Positions 1-6,765 of a stretch of 45,154 bases of DNA are shown in pieces; within the stretch, counting starts at the first letter, position 1; every line of letters starts with the position of its first letter. Position numbers and translations under genes: made by a program. Below the pieces are notes generated by a model. The model was not told the DNA's origin. It worked only from the letters and a program-made list of their open reading frames with translations, and searched no databases. The DNA is from Oscillospiraceae bacterium. Its GTDB lineage: Bacteria; Bacillota; Clostridia; Oscillospirales; Oscillospiraceae. The DNA lies in assembly GCA_017549125.1 (NCBI GenBank), contig JAFYVL010000016.1:1-45154 (forward strand). Direction: 5' to 3'.

Positions 1-240
1 CAAGCGAGGTCGGATGAGGTTACTGCACGAAACCCCTCATCCGGCACTTCGTGCCACCGTTGCTGTTGCGGTGCCCGGTGCTCTCCTTGGCGCGAACGCC
101 TGCGTTGCTCACCGACCGCTGCCACTCGCTCAGCTCCCTCGATCCGCCACCGGCGGCGGTCGCATCGCTCCCTCCCAGGAGAAGGCTATACCTCATCCAC
201 CGCAAGCGGTCCCTACGGCGAATTTATGAATCTGCGCTGA
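1..240. repeat. Intergenic repeat region with short palindromes
   Basis: No convincing gene is visible. The stretch contains GGATGAGG near position 12 paired with CCTCATCC near 36-43, GGCAC-TTC-GTGCC at about 43-55, and an inverted copy of the 'ctcatcc' motif near 192. Such GATGAGG/CCTCATC palindromic units are common between genes in gut Clostridia (general knowledge). Open frames here overlap on both strands, have no ribosome site and read as low-complexity peptides, so I treat them as spurious. Confidence 0.5.
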
Positions 241-245
241 AAGTC

Positions 246-273
246 TAGACAATTTTCCAGTTCATGGTATAAT
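246..273 (+). promoter_or_regulatory. Sigma-A promoter of small lipoprotein gene
   Basis: The -35 box TAGACA (246-251) and a perfect -10 box TATAAT (268-273) are separated by 16 bp. The gene starts at 321 behind a long purine-rich ribosome site, AAGGAAGGAAGG (300-311). A small GCTC-tatg-GAGC stem lies in the leader. Confidence 0.75.
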
Positions 274-320
274 ACACCTATGCTCTATGGAGCAAGAACA
301 AGGAAGGAAGGTATTATTCT

Positions 321-689
321 ATGAAATTGGGAAAAATTCTGGTATGTCTGGTAATGGTTCTGAGCCTGATGCTGTGTATTGCAGCCTGCGGTGATACAGA
401 GGAGAGCGGCGGCATTGCCGGCAAGTACAATTTCTACTCTATGTCCTATAACGGCGAAACCGTTACTGCCAAGGATCTGGCTGCAATGGGTGAAGAAATG
501 GACATGTACGTCCGTTTGAACAGCGATGGCACCGGCATCATGTACACCGAAGGCGAGACCGAGGATATGGCCTACAGCAACGGCAAGATCTGGTCTGTTG
601 ACGAACCCGACGAGAAGGTTGACTTCACCGTGAAGGGCAACACCCTGACCATGAATCAAGAAGGCATGGTTATGACCTTTAAGAAGTAA
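321..689 (+). CDS. Small secreted lipoprotein, unknown function
   Basis: The 122-residue product has a lipoprotein signal peptide: charged start MKLGK, hydrophobic core and lipobox IAAC with the modified cysteine at residue 23. The mature part (about 100 residues) is acidic and reads like a small beta-rich domain ('GKYNFYSM', 'VRLNSDGTGIMYTEG', 'VKGNTLTMNQEG'), the layout of lipocalin-like small lipoproteins that are abundant in gut Clostridia. No catalytic motif is visible. It is a single-gene unit: a clear promoter at 246-273, an AAGGAAGG ribosome site and a strong terminator 16 bp after the stop. Probably attached to the outer face of the membrane. Function unknown. Confidence 0.8.
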   Translation: MKLGKILVCLVMVLSLMLCIAACGDTEESGGIAGKYNFYSMSYNGETVTAKDLAAMGEEMDMYVRLNSDGTGIMYTEGETEDMAYSNGKIWSVDEPDEKVDFTVKGNTLTMNQEGMVMTFKK

Positions 690-704
690 TTTCATACAAC
701 AAAA

Positions 705-729
705 GCCCCAAGCTATCACAGCTTGGGGC
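705..729 (+). terminator. Rho-independent terminator
   Basis: Perfect 10-bp stem GCCCCAAGCT / AGCTTGGGGC with a 5-nt loop, followed by a T-rich stretch. It ends the lipoprotein transcript. Confidence 0.9.
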
Positions 730-774
730 GTTCTATTGCAATGACGCATCGAAATGATTTATGCGAAAAATGAA

Positions 775-1000
775 TATCGATGAAATGTCGATATATTGCT
801 TCGCAACTCGATATATTTACTTCGTAAATTCGATATAATTCTACTTCGCAGAATTTCGATATGTTGCCTTGAGGCAACGAGGTCGATATAAATCCCCAAC
901 GGCCCGCAGGCCATATCGCAAACGAAGCTTATATCGCACACGCAGTGTATATCACAAATCCCGCAAGGGATTTATATCGTGGGACGGGGAACCCGTCCCC
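775..1000. repeat. Chain of micro-hairpins separated by CGATAT / ATATCG
   Basis: The hexamer CGATAT occurs at 789, 809, 831, 857 and 884; its reverse complement ATATCG occurs at 913, 931 and 974, with a variant ATATCA at 949. Between neighbouring hexamers lie small inverted repeats with 3-5 nt loops, e.g. TTGC-TTC-GCAA, TTTAC-TTC-GTAAA, TTCT-..-AGAA, GTTGCC-TTGA-GGCAAC, GGCC-CGCA-GGCC, ATCCC-GCA-AGGGAT. The hexamer orientation flips near 900, so the whole block is roughly symmetric. It ends in ACGGG-GAA-CCCGT next to the lipoprotein stop at 1000. No coding capacity. It looks like a non-autonomous miniature intergenic element. Confidence 0.8.
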
Positions 1001-2691
1001 TACTGTAGGTACTGTTCCCAGAGGTAGGTGTCCGGGCTGTCCTTCAGGTCATAGGCCTCCCGGATGCCGTCGCAGACCATTTTCAGTTTCTTCTGCAAAT
1101 GGGTCTGGGCGAACATTTCGCCATGGTCGGGGGTCATAGCATAGTACAAAAGCCAGGCACGATCCTCATTAGGCTGAGACATGGCTTTTTCATCCACGAA
1201 ATAGCTGCCCACATATTGGGCATAGTTCTCGGGTACAGGGGCATCTACCAGGTAGGCAAAGCCGCTGGGATTGGCTTGATTCCAATATTCCAGATCCCGG
1301 CTGTGACCCAGAATATGGCTGTCAATGGCGCCACCCAGACCATAGAGAATGGCTTGGGTCATATCCGCTTCCAGATCCACCAGGATGTAGTAATTGCCGT
1401 CTAGCCAAAACCGGTCATATCCGGTATCGCTGTCTATTTCACGCACCAGGCAAATAGACACCTTGCCGCTGGCCAGGCTGCTGCCCACAAAATTTTGTGG
1501 GAAGGGTTCCAGCGCACCGGTCAGGCTGCGAAGCATATAATCAATGGCGGTCACCTGGTACTCCGGGGTTAGGGTATGTCCATTTGGCTGTGCCAAAGCC
1601 TCTGTACCCACCAGGATATTCACCCCATGGAACTGCTCCAATTCCCGGATGCGATTCTGGCATTGGGTCATGCCATCGGTATCGGGATCGTCTGCTGTGG
1701 GCACAGGCCGGGTATATACCCGATCCTCCGTCACCGGTGACAAGTCCATCTGCCAGCGGTATAGAATATCCTCTGTCAGAATCCAGATATAGCCCTGAGC
1801 TGCGGTGATGGTCTTATAGGCCACTTCGCCGGGAATGGCGATTTGCGCGGTCTTTTTACCGCTGGTTAAATCATAAAAACACAGGTTGTTTTCGGGGGTG
1901 AGCTGCAGGATACCGTCCATAGCAAAGGCCGGGATCAGCTGCTCTTGGGGCAGATCCAGAAGCATAGGCGCAGTCTCTTTACTGCCTACGATCAGCTGGC
2001 TTACCATGCCGTCCTGCCGATGGGTCAAGTACCAACCATACTGGCTTTCCAGATGTTCCAAGCCCTGTTCATCGCTCAAAAGGCTGCCGTCTACGGAGGA
2101 TAAATATGCCATACCCTTTTCCGTCTGCCAGCCCAGCACCTGGCCACCCAGATACTCGCCGGTCAAAGCCTGCTCCTGGGCATTGTGGGACTTGATCAAC
2201 CGGGCGATTCCGGTTTCCATATTCAGGCCATAGATCCCGCCGTCCGTACAGTAATAGATCTCCCGGGTCTGTGTGCCCAGCACATACTGACCCGCCGCCT
2301 CCGCCGGCACACTCCAGCGTTTGGTCTTGCCGGTCTGATAATCATAGCAACAGATCTGGTCTGTCACATAATAGATTTGGGTATCCTCCACCGCCACCAC
2401 CGGGGCTTTCAAGGTGGTTTGGTGCAGGATCTTACCCTCCTCCACCTCGTATACCGTCAGTTGTCCCTGTTCGTTCCAAACCGCAATACCATCGGTCACC
2501 ATCTGCATACCGCTGCCGCCAATGGCATAGGCACGCAATGCGCCGCCGGTCTGGGTCTGGATCTCATGGTCAACCAGATAGCTACCGGTGGGTTCTGTGG
2601 GAATGGTGGTCGGCTCAGATGCCTGCTTGGTCTCCTGGGTGCAGCCACACAGCATCAGCACCGCACAAAGACAAACAAAAATCCGTTTCAT
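1000..2691 (-). CDS. Lipoprotein with beta-propeller-like repeats and degenerate peptidase-like C-terminus
   Basis: 563 residues. MKRIFVCLCAVLMLCGC is a lipoprotein signal with lipobox LCGC (Cys17). The ATG at 2691 was chosen because AAGGAGAC lies just upstream; an in-frame upstream extension lacks a signal. Residues about 50-350 contain repeated short strands of the type 'YYVTDQICCYDYQTGKTKRW' and 'IYGLNMETG', as in quinoprotein-like propellers. The C-terminal ~200 residues resemble clostridial lipoproteins with a zinc-peptidase-like domain ('EYWNQANPSGFAYL', 'FVDEKAMSQPNEDRAWLLYYAM', 'KLKMVCDGIREAY'). Where I would expect a His-Glu-x-x-His helix there is YGLGGAIDSHI (residues 450-460), so catalysis is probably lost. 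Last gene of a six-gene minus-strand operon. The family link is from memory, not a search. Confidence 0.65.
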   Translation of the reverse strand: MKRIFVCLCAVLMLCGCTQETKQASEPTTIPTEPTGSYLVDHEIQTQTGGALRAYAIGGSGMQMVTDGIAVWNEQGQLTVYEVEEGKILHQTTLKAPVVAVEDTQIYYVTDQICCYDYQTGKTKRWSVPAEAAGQYVLGTQTREIYYCTDGGIYGLNMETGIARLIKSHNAQEQALTGEYLGGQVLGWQTEKGMAYLSSVDGSLLSDEQGLEHLESQYGWYLTHRQDGMVSQLIVGSKETAPMLLDLPQEQLIPAFAMDGILQLTPENNLCFYDLTSGKKTAQIAIPGEVAYKTITAAQGYIWILTEDILYRWQMDLSPVTEDRVYTRPVPTADDPDTDGMTQCQNRIRELEQFHGVNILVGTEALAQPNGHTLTPEYQVTAIDYMLRSLTGALEPFPQNFVGSSLASGKVSICLVREIDSDTGYDRFWLDGNYYILVDLEADMTQAILYGLGGAIDSHILGHSRDLEYWNQANPSGFAYLVDAPVPENYAQYVGSYFVDEKAMSQPNEDRAWLLYYAMTPDHGEMFAQTHLQKKLKMVCDGIREAYDLKDSPDTYLWEQYLQ

Positions 2692-2692
2692 A

Positions 2693-2866
2693 TTATTGTC
2701 TCCTTGCCAAGGTATAATCGTCACCCTGTCGATAGTAAGGGCAACGCTTCTGCCCGGATACAAAGATGCGGTACACTTCGTCCTCATCCAGATCCATCAT
2801 GCAATAATACTCGTCGTACTCTTCGTCGTAATCAAAATGCCAGCAGCTTTCACACAGATCTTCCAT
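2693..2866 (-). CDS. DUF6472-like small cysteine/acidic protein
   Basis: 57 residues starting MEDLCESCWHFDYDEEYDEY. The ATG at 2866 has GGAGGGT 4 bases upstream; a longer frame adds ten residues without support. Four cysteines in a CxxC...C...C layout (CESC, YYCMMD, KRCPYY) suggest a small metal-bound fold, and the centre is strongly acidic (LDEDE). I recognise this as the DUF6472 type of clostridial protein; its role is unknown. It overlaps the end of the DUF1643 gene by 17 bp and is followed after 1 bp by the lipoprotein gene, so the three are almost certainly co-translated. Confidence 0.75.
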   Translation of the reverse strand: MEDLCESCWHFDYDEEYDEYYCMMDLDEDEVYRIFVSGQKRCPYYRQGDDYTLARRQ

Positions 2867-3476
2867 AGACACCCTCCAAATAAGACTTGATGTCAAACTC
2901 TCGCAATTTTTCGTCCTTACGCAGATACAGGGGATGATGAGGATGCCCCTTCTTGCTTACTGCGCCTGCGCAGAGCCACTGCGCACCGTATTCCTGTCCC
3001 AGTACCAGCATATCCTGCAGGCAATCGGGTAGATACGCACGTTTTTCGATGATCGTACCCCATGCCGCCCACACCGCAGGCCGCTCACCAATAGACAGGG
3101 CATAGCGAAAGGCCTCCATATTCTGGCGGTGCAGCTGGAGATTACAGGTTTTTTCCATGGCATCGGGATCGGTGGCTCGCTGAGCATAGACATTGAACAT
3201 AATAAAGCTGTCATAGCCGTTACCCAGAGCGATCCGCTCCACAGATTTCAAGGTATTATCCAATGCGCCCGGTTGGGCTGTGGAGGGGTTGATGCCAATA
3301 CAGATCAAGGGATTTTTACCCCTTGTTCCCAATATGTATCGGTAGTCCGTATAAAAATTGGGTGCGTAGAGCCATTTTTCCACATCGTAATCCGGGTTGG
3401 GAAGATTGGCTACACGCAGCGCTTCCTGGAAGCTGACCAGTTCTAAACTGGCGGTATCACCTTGGGGAATATGCAT
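2850..3476 (-). CDS. DUF1643 domain protein
   Basis: 208 residues, starting MHIPQGDTASLEL at the ATG at 3476, which has TGGAGGG upstream inside the end of the preceding gene. The family signature 'LICIGINPSTAQPGALDNT' is complete, followed by 'FNVYAQRATDP' and 'AVWAAWG', and the C-terminal 'GHPHHPLYLRKDEKL' is also typical. DUF1643 proteins are single-domain and cytoplasmic, with no established reaction. It overlaps DUF6472 (17 bp) and begins 2 bp after the stop of the PH-like membrane protein gene. Confidence 0.85.
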   Translation of the reverse strand: MHIPQGDTASLELVSFQEALRVANLPNPDYDVEKWLYAPNFYTDYRYILGTRGKNPLICIGINPSTAQPGALDNTLKSVERIALGNGYDSFIMFNVYAQRATDPDAMEKTCNLQLHRQNMEAFRYALSIGERPAVWAAWGTIIEKRAYLPDCLQDMLVLGQEYGAQWLCAGAVSKKGHPHHPLYLRKDEKLREFDIKSYLEGVYGRSV

Positions 3477-3478
3477 CC

Positions 3479-4048
3479 TTAACCCTCCATTTTGGGGAAC
3501 CACCAGCTGTTATCCGGGTCATGGAAATCACAGGATTCCGGCTGTTTGCCGGTCTGGCGGCACCACTGGGTAAAGGCATGATCCATAAATTCGCCCATGC
3601 CCTGGATGGTAGCAGACAGGTGTACTGTACGGCCGTCTGCCATGTGCAGCTCCACCACCGTATTGCCGGAGGCGCTATACAGAAGCTGACCCTGGATCTG
3701 GCGGTATTGATAGGTGGTACTTTTCTTGCCAAAGGTGGTCAGCACAAAACCTTCCTCATCATAAAACACACCGAAGGTCATATAAAACACGATCATGCCA
3801 ATACCCACCGGCAGAATCACACAGCCGGCTGCCAGCATGATCCAGCCCTGGGCAGAATAGGCAAACAGAGCCGCAAGTCCCAGAACAGACAGGATCAGTC
3901 CCAGGGAGGCATATCGTTTATTTTGGCGCAAGGCCTTACCGCTTTGGTGCTGCACCTTACCACGGAAGATCCGGGTAAAACCCTTATCACACAGATAGAT
4001 CACGCCAAAGATCAAGGCCAGCAGCACAATCACAGGGAACAGATTCAT
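3479..4048 (-). CDS. Membrane protein with PH-like cytoplasmic domain
   Basis: 189 residues from ATG 4048 (AAGGAGT upstream). There is an N-terminal membrane segment (MNLFPVIVLLALIFGVIYL), then a basic loop and two further hydrophobic segments ('LGLILSVLGLAALFAYSA', 'MLAAGCVILPVGIGMIVFYM'). The C-terminal ~85 residues form a probable beta-rich domain ('FYDEEGFVLTTFGKKSTTYQ', 'NTVVELHMADGRTVHLSA') that resembles bacterial PH-like domains placed after membrane helices. No catalytic residues stand out. It sits 10 bp after the 5-formyl-THF cyclo-ligase gene. Function unknown. Confidence 0.7.
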   Translation of the reverse strand: MNLFPVIVLLALIFGVIYLCDKGFTRIFRGKVQHQSGKALRQNKRYASLGLILSVLGLAALFAYSAQGWIMLAAGCVILPVGIGMIVFYMTFGVFYDEEGFVLTTFGKKSTTYQYRQIQGQLLYSASGNTVVELHMADGRTVHLSATIQGMGEFMDHAFTQWCRQTGKQPESCDFHDPDNSWWFPKMEG

Positions 4049-4058
4049 AACGTACTCC

Positions 4059-4592
4059 TTATGCCCACAGCACCAAATCCACAGGAATGTCAAATTCCTC
4101 GGTTTCCAGATGGGATTGCATCTGGAAGGCATAGCACAAGGCTACGGTGGGATGCCCAGGCTGGGCATTCAAATATTTATCATAGTAGCCACCGCCATAG
4201 CCAATGCGGTGACCCTCACGGTCAAAAGCCAGACCTGGCATCAAAATCAATGCCTTGGGGTCATTGGCCACAGGCTCGTCCGCCACAGGCTCAGGGATAC
4301 CGAAGCTACCCTTAGCAATACCGGACAGGTCTTCTATGTAGATAAAACGCATCTCGTCTCCATAGACCTTGGGAACTGCCACACGCTTACCGTCAGCAAA
4401 GGCCTTTTCGATCATGGGTAGCGTACGCACCTCTTGATTATAGGGCAGGTAAAAATAGATGGTCTCTGCCTGCTGATAAGGCGCGCACTGGGCGAACAAT
4501 TCCCCCAAACGCACGCTGGCGGCCTCGATCTGCTCCGGAGTCATGGCACGCTTTTTTTCTTTCATCAGCTGGCGCAATTCACACTTATTCAT
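4059..4592 (-). CDS. fau: 5-formyltetrahydrofolate cyclo-ligase
   Basis: 177 residues, full length for the family. The enzyme uses ATP to turn 5-formyl-THF into 5,10-methenyl-THF, returning stored folate to one-carbon metabolism. Visible signatures are the N-terminal basic helix 'RQLMKEKKRAMTPEQI', 'IYFYLPYNQEVRT', 'AVPKVYGDEMRF', 'GSFGIPEP' and the nucleotide-binding loop 'DREGHRIGYGGGYYDKYL'. The start at 4592 overlaps the end of the XRE regulator gene by 8 bp, so it is translationally coupled to it. Being in an operon with a regulator and uncharacterised proteins is unusual but gives no further clue to its role. Confidence 0.93.
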   Translation of the reverse strand: MNKCELRQLMKEKKRAMTPEQIEAASVRLGELFAQCAPYQQAETIYFYLPYNQEVRTLPMIEKAFADGKRVAVPKVYGDEMRFIYIEDLSGIAKGSFGIPEPVADEPVANDPKALILMPGLAFDREGHRIGYGGGYYDKYLNAQPGHPTVALCYAFQMQSHLETEEFDIPVDLVLWA

Positions 4593-5235
4593 CGGTTACC
4601 TCACGGCTGGTTTTACGGAACATACGGAACCACAGGAAAATGGCGATCTGACCGGGAATGCCCAGCAGGAAGATTCGCCACACTTGCACATTGTTAAACA
4701 CCCACAAGCTCACAAACAAGCTCAGTAGTGTACCCCAAGCAATGGTGGAGATCAGCAGCTTATTTCTGCGGAAATCATGCCAGGCAGAGCGCATACTCAA
4801 CTCCACAATGGCATTGACAGGGATGGCATAGACGAACGCCACCCAGCTTTTGGGCACATCCAAAGAGGACAGCACCACAAACACCAGCAATGCCACAAAC
4901 CAGGTCAGCACGCTGCACAGCTTCAGAATAATGGATTTATCCGCTTTACGCTTCAGACGCTTTTCTACGGCATTTTCCATCACACGACCAATCTTACCGG
5001 GATTCTCCGGCAACGCATTGGGGTCAACAAGCAGGTCATTGACGGTGACCTCAAACAGCTCTGCCAGCTGCACCAATGTCTGCACATCGGGCATGGATTC
5101 TCCACGCTCCCATTTGGAAACCGCTTTATCGGAATAATTCAGCTTTTCTGCCAGGCCTGCCTGGGTCAAGCCAAAATGTTTACGGTAGGATGCAATATTG
5201 GCGCCCAGCTGAAATCTCAGCTTCTCGTCGTTCAT
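4585..5235 (-). CDS. XRE-type transcriptional regulator with membrane domain
   Basis: 216 residues. Residues about 7-62 form a Cro/CI helix-turn-helix ('LGANIASYRKHFGLTQAGLA', 'YSDKAVSKWERGESMPDVQT', 'LAELFEVTVNDLL'). After a linker come four hydrophobic segments at roughly 105-125, 130-148, 160-180 and 185-203, so the DNA-binding head is tethered to the membrane. It is the first gene of the minus-strand operon and has a strong promoter (5265-5293) and a TAGGAGGG ribosome site. Such regulators often sense membrane stress or control the operon they head; the target here is not known. Confidence 0.88.
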   Translation of the reverse strand: MNDEKLRFQLGANIASYRKHFGLTQAGLAEKLNYSDKAVSKWERGESMPDVQTLVQLAELFEVTVNDLLVDPNALPENPGKIGRVMENAVEKRLKRKADKSIILKLCSVLTWFVALLVFVVLSSLDVPKSWVAFVYAIPVNAIVELSMRSAWHDFRRNKLLISTIAWGTLLSLFVSLWVFNNVQVWRIFLLGIPGQIAIFLWFRMFRKTSREVTDE

Positions 5236-5264
5236 ACAGGCCCTCCTAAAGTTAGATTTGTGTC

Positions 5265-5293
5265 ATTATACCATATTTCTTACACTTTTTCAA
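5265..5293 (-). promoter_or_regulatory. Sigma-A promoter of the XRE-fau-DUF operon
   Basis: On the minus strand, TTGAAA (5293-5288), 17 bp, then a perfect TATAAT (5270-5265). It lies directly after the terminator of the CBS gene and about 30 bp before the XRE start codon. Confidence 0.85.
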
Positions 5294-5300
5294 TCCCCGC

Positions 5301-5327
5301 AAAAAAGAGGTTGCCGATGGCAACCTC
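5301..5327 (-). terminator. Rho-independent terminator of the CBS-domain gene
   Basis: Minus strand: GAGGTTGCC / GGCAACCTC stem with a 3-nt loop followed by TTTTTT (5306-5301), only 8 bp after the CBS gene stop. Confidence 0.9.
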
Positions 5328-5334
5328 TCTTTTC

Positions 5335-5751
5335 TTAAATTTCTTGGGGGAATAATTCCTGGGCGCAGTATTTGATCACGTCGCCTCGGGTCACGATGCC
5401 AATGAATGCTTCCTTGTCATCCACCACGGGGATGAAGCTTTGGTTGATGGCTCTGCGAACCAACTCATGCATATCCGTGGTCACACGAACAGGGATGTAA
5501 TCCTTTCGACGGCTCATATCTGCGATTCGCCGTGCCTCTGCCTGTCGCATATCCATGTAGCATACATTCTTCAATGCCCAGAGCAGATCGCCCTCGGTCA
5601 GCGTGCCACGATACTCGCCTTGACGGCTGAGAATGGGGACAGTATGAAAACCTGTGCCTTCTATTTTTTCCAATGCCTGTCGAATGGTATAGTCATCGTA
5701 GACGAAGGCACACATGGCCTTCGGCGTTAAGAAAAACAAAATATTATCCAT
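5335..5751 (-). CDS. CBS-domain pair protein
   Basis: 138 residues from ATG 5751, with AAAGGAGC upstream. Two CBS motifs fill the protein: residues about 9-65 ('DDYTIRQALEKIEGTGFHTV', 'GEYRGTLTEGDLLWAL') and about 80-132 ('TDMHELVRRAINQSFIPVVD', 'FIGIVTRGDVIKYC'). Stand-alone CBS pairs bind adenine nucleotides (AMP, ATP, SAM or c-di-AMP in some cases) and act as sensors. No fused effector domain is present. It is a single-gene transcript with an extended -10 promoter, a leader hairpin and its own terminator. The ligand cannot be told from sequence. Confidence 0.9.
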   Translation of the reverse strand: MDNILFFLTPKAMCAFVYDDYTIRQALEKIEGTGFHTVPILSRQGEYRGTLTEGDLLWALKNVCYMDMRQAEARRIADMSRRKDYIPVRVTTDMHELVRRAINQSFIPVVDDKEAFIGIVTRGDVIKYCAQELFPQEI

Positions 5752-5776
5752 AGGGGCTCCTTTGCTACAATACATT

Positions 5777-5807
5777 GGTGGCCTCAGCCACCGATATTAT
5801 TATAGCA
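5777..5807 (-). promoter_or_regulatory. Extended -10 promoter and leader hairpin of CBS gene
   Basis: Minus strand TGCTATAAT (5807-5799) is an extended -10 element; no good -35 box is seen. Just downstream is a perfect GGTGGC-TGAG-GCCACC hairpin (5792-5777), about 25 bases before the start codon, which may stabilise the mRNA or limit translation. Confidence 0.6.
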
Positions 5808-5888
5808 TAAATTCTTCGATTCTGGATGAAAATTTATAAAAAACACCCCTTTTTCATAGCCAAATTTTACCGCTCTTTTTTGTGCAAC

Positions 5889-5918
5889 TTGTACAGGCAA
5901 TGGGAGATTTTGTAAAAT
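5889..5918 (+). promoter_or_regulatory. Probable promoter of hemolysin III gene
   Basis: TTGTAC (5889-5894), 18 bp, then TGTAAAAT with the -10 TAAAAT at 5913-5918. This is a moderate match. It would give a leader of about 120 bases. Confidence 0.5.
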
Positions 5919-5924
5919 TATAAA

Positions 5925-6048
5925 GATTTTTCTCCCTCTACTGTGGGGAGAGTGGTCGTTCTCTGACCGGGAGAGAGCAGATTCCGGGCGGTAGGTTTAT
6001 TCTACCGGTGGCCGGTGGTACAATGGCTTTGAAAGGAAGGGATCTCCC
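5925..6048 (+). promoter_or_regulatory. Structured 5' leader of hemolysin III gene
   Basis: The untranslated stretch can form TCTCCC / GGGGAGA (5931-5952), GGTC / GACC (5954-5969), and a longer stem around GGTAG-gtttatt-CTACC with flanking CCGG / CCGG (5982-6014). GGGAtcTCCC sits directly in front of the ATG, after the AAGGAAGG ribosome site, so start access could be structure-dependent. I could not match it to a riboswitch class I know. The rest of the gap 5752-6048 holds only the two divergent promoters. Confidence 0.4.
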
Positions 6049-6714
6049 ATGCAAAAACGAACCAAGCTGGCCGCCCGTGTACTCCCCTGCTACACTCTGG
6101 CCGAGGAAACCATGAACATGATTACCCACATTGTGGGCGGCAGCATCGGCATTGCCGTATTGCTTTTATGTCTGCTCCGTGCCGAAAATCCTCTGGCACT
6201 GGTGGGCTGCAGTATTTACGGCGCAGGCATGATCTGCCTGTACACCATTTCCAGCATTTACCACGGTCTGCGACCGGGTATGGCTAAAAAGGTCATGCAG
6301 GTATTGGATCATTGTACGATATATTATCTAATAGTAGGCACATACACCGCTGTACTGGCCTGCGCTCTGATCCCGGCCTACCCTACCATCGGTTGGGGCT
6401 TACTGGTTGTAGAATGGGCGTTAGCCATCCTTGCCACCGTATTGACCGCCATTGATTTAAGAAAGTACAGAGTCTTTTCCATGATCTGCTATATTGGTAT
6501 GGGTTGGGGTATTATTTTCTTCATCCCCCAGATCATTCAGGTGCTGTCCTATCCCGGCTTTGGCTGGCTGCTATCCGGCGGCATCGCCTATACCCTCGGT
6601 GCGATTCTCTATGGCATCGGCTCTAAGAAGCCCTGGTTTCACAGCGTGTTCCATGTATTCGTGGTAGCCGGCAGCGTACTGCAGTTCATTGCCATTTACG
6701 GCTATGCCCTATAG
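6049..6714 (+). CDS. Hemolysin III / PAQR family membrane protein
   Basis: 221 residues, usual length. Seven hydrophobic segments and the PAQR/HlyIII signature residues are visible: 'EETMNMITHIVGG' near residue 19, 'SSIYHGL' (about 68-74), 'DHCTIYYLIVGTYTAV' (about 87-102) and the C-terminal 'WFHSVFHVFVVAG'. The conserved Ser, His and Asp residues of the zinc site are all present. Bacterial members are membrane proteins of uncertain function (proposed roles include lipid-related hydrolysis and membrane homeostasis); true haemolysis is not implied. The start is supported by AAGGAAGG at 6031-6038. It is followed by the SGNH hydrolase gene, which has its own promoter. Confidence 0.92.
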   Translation: MQKRTKLAARVLPCYTLAEETMNMITHIVGGSIGIAVLLLCLLRAENPLALVGCSIYGAGMICLYTISSIYHGLRPGMAKKVMQVLDHCTIYYLIVGTYTAVLACALIPAYPTIGWGLLVVEWALAILATVLTAIDLRKYRVFSMICYIGMGWGIIFFIPQIIQVLSYPGFGWLLSGGIAYTLGAILYGIGSKKPWFHSVFHVFVVAGSVLQFIAIYGYAL

Positions 6715-6715
6715 C

Positions 6716-6743
6716 TTGCATTTTGCGAAATCTTTGGTATAAT
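6716..6743 (+). promoter_or_regulatory. Sigma-A promoter of SGNH hydrolase gene
   Basis: TTGCAT (6716-6721), 16 bp, perfect TATAAT (6738-6743). It begins just after the stop of the hemolysin III gene. The leader is only about 15-20 bases and carries AAAGGAGTG. Confidence 0.8.
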
Positions 6744-6765
6744 AAGCCAAAAGGAGTGACCAAAG

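Noticed and set aside
14-248. Three overlapping small frames at the left edge
   Set aside because: They fall in a palindromic repeat region, overlap each other in different frames and have no ribosome site or recognisable domain.
775-1000. Possible CRISPR array or tRNA cluster
   Set aside because: The constant part is only 6 bp, the intervals are self-complementary rather than unique spacers, and no cloverleaf can be drawn.
5925-6048. Known metal riboswitch (yybP-ykoY or NiCo type)
   Set aside because: I could not find the conserved core bases of either class; only generic stems are visible.
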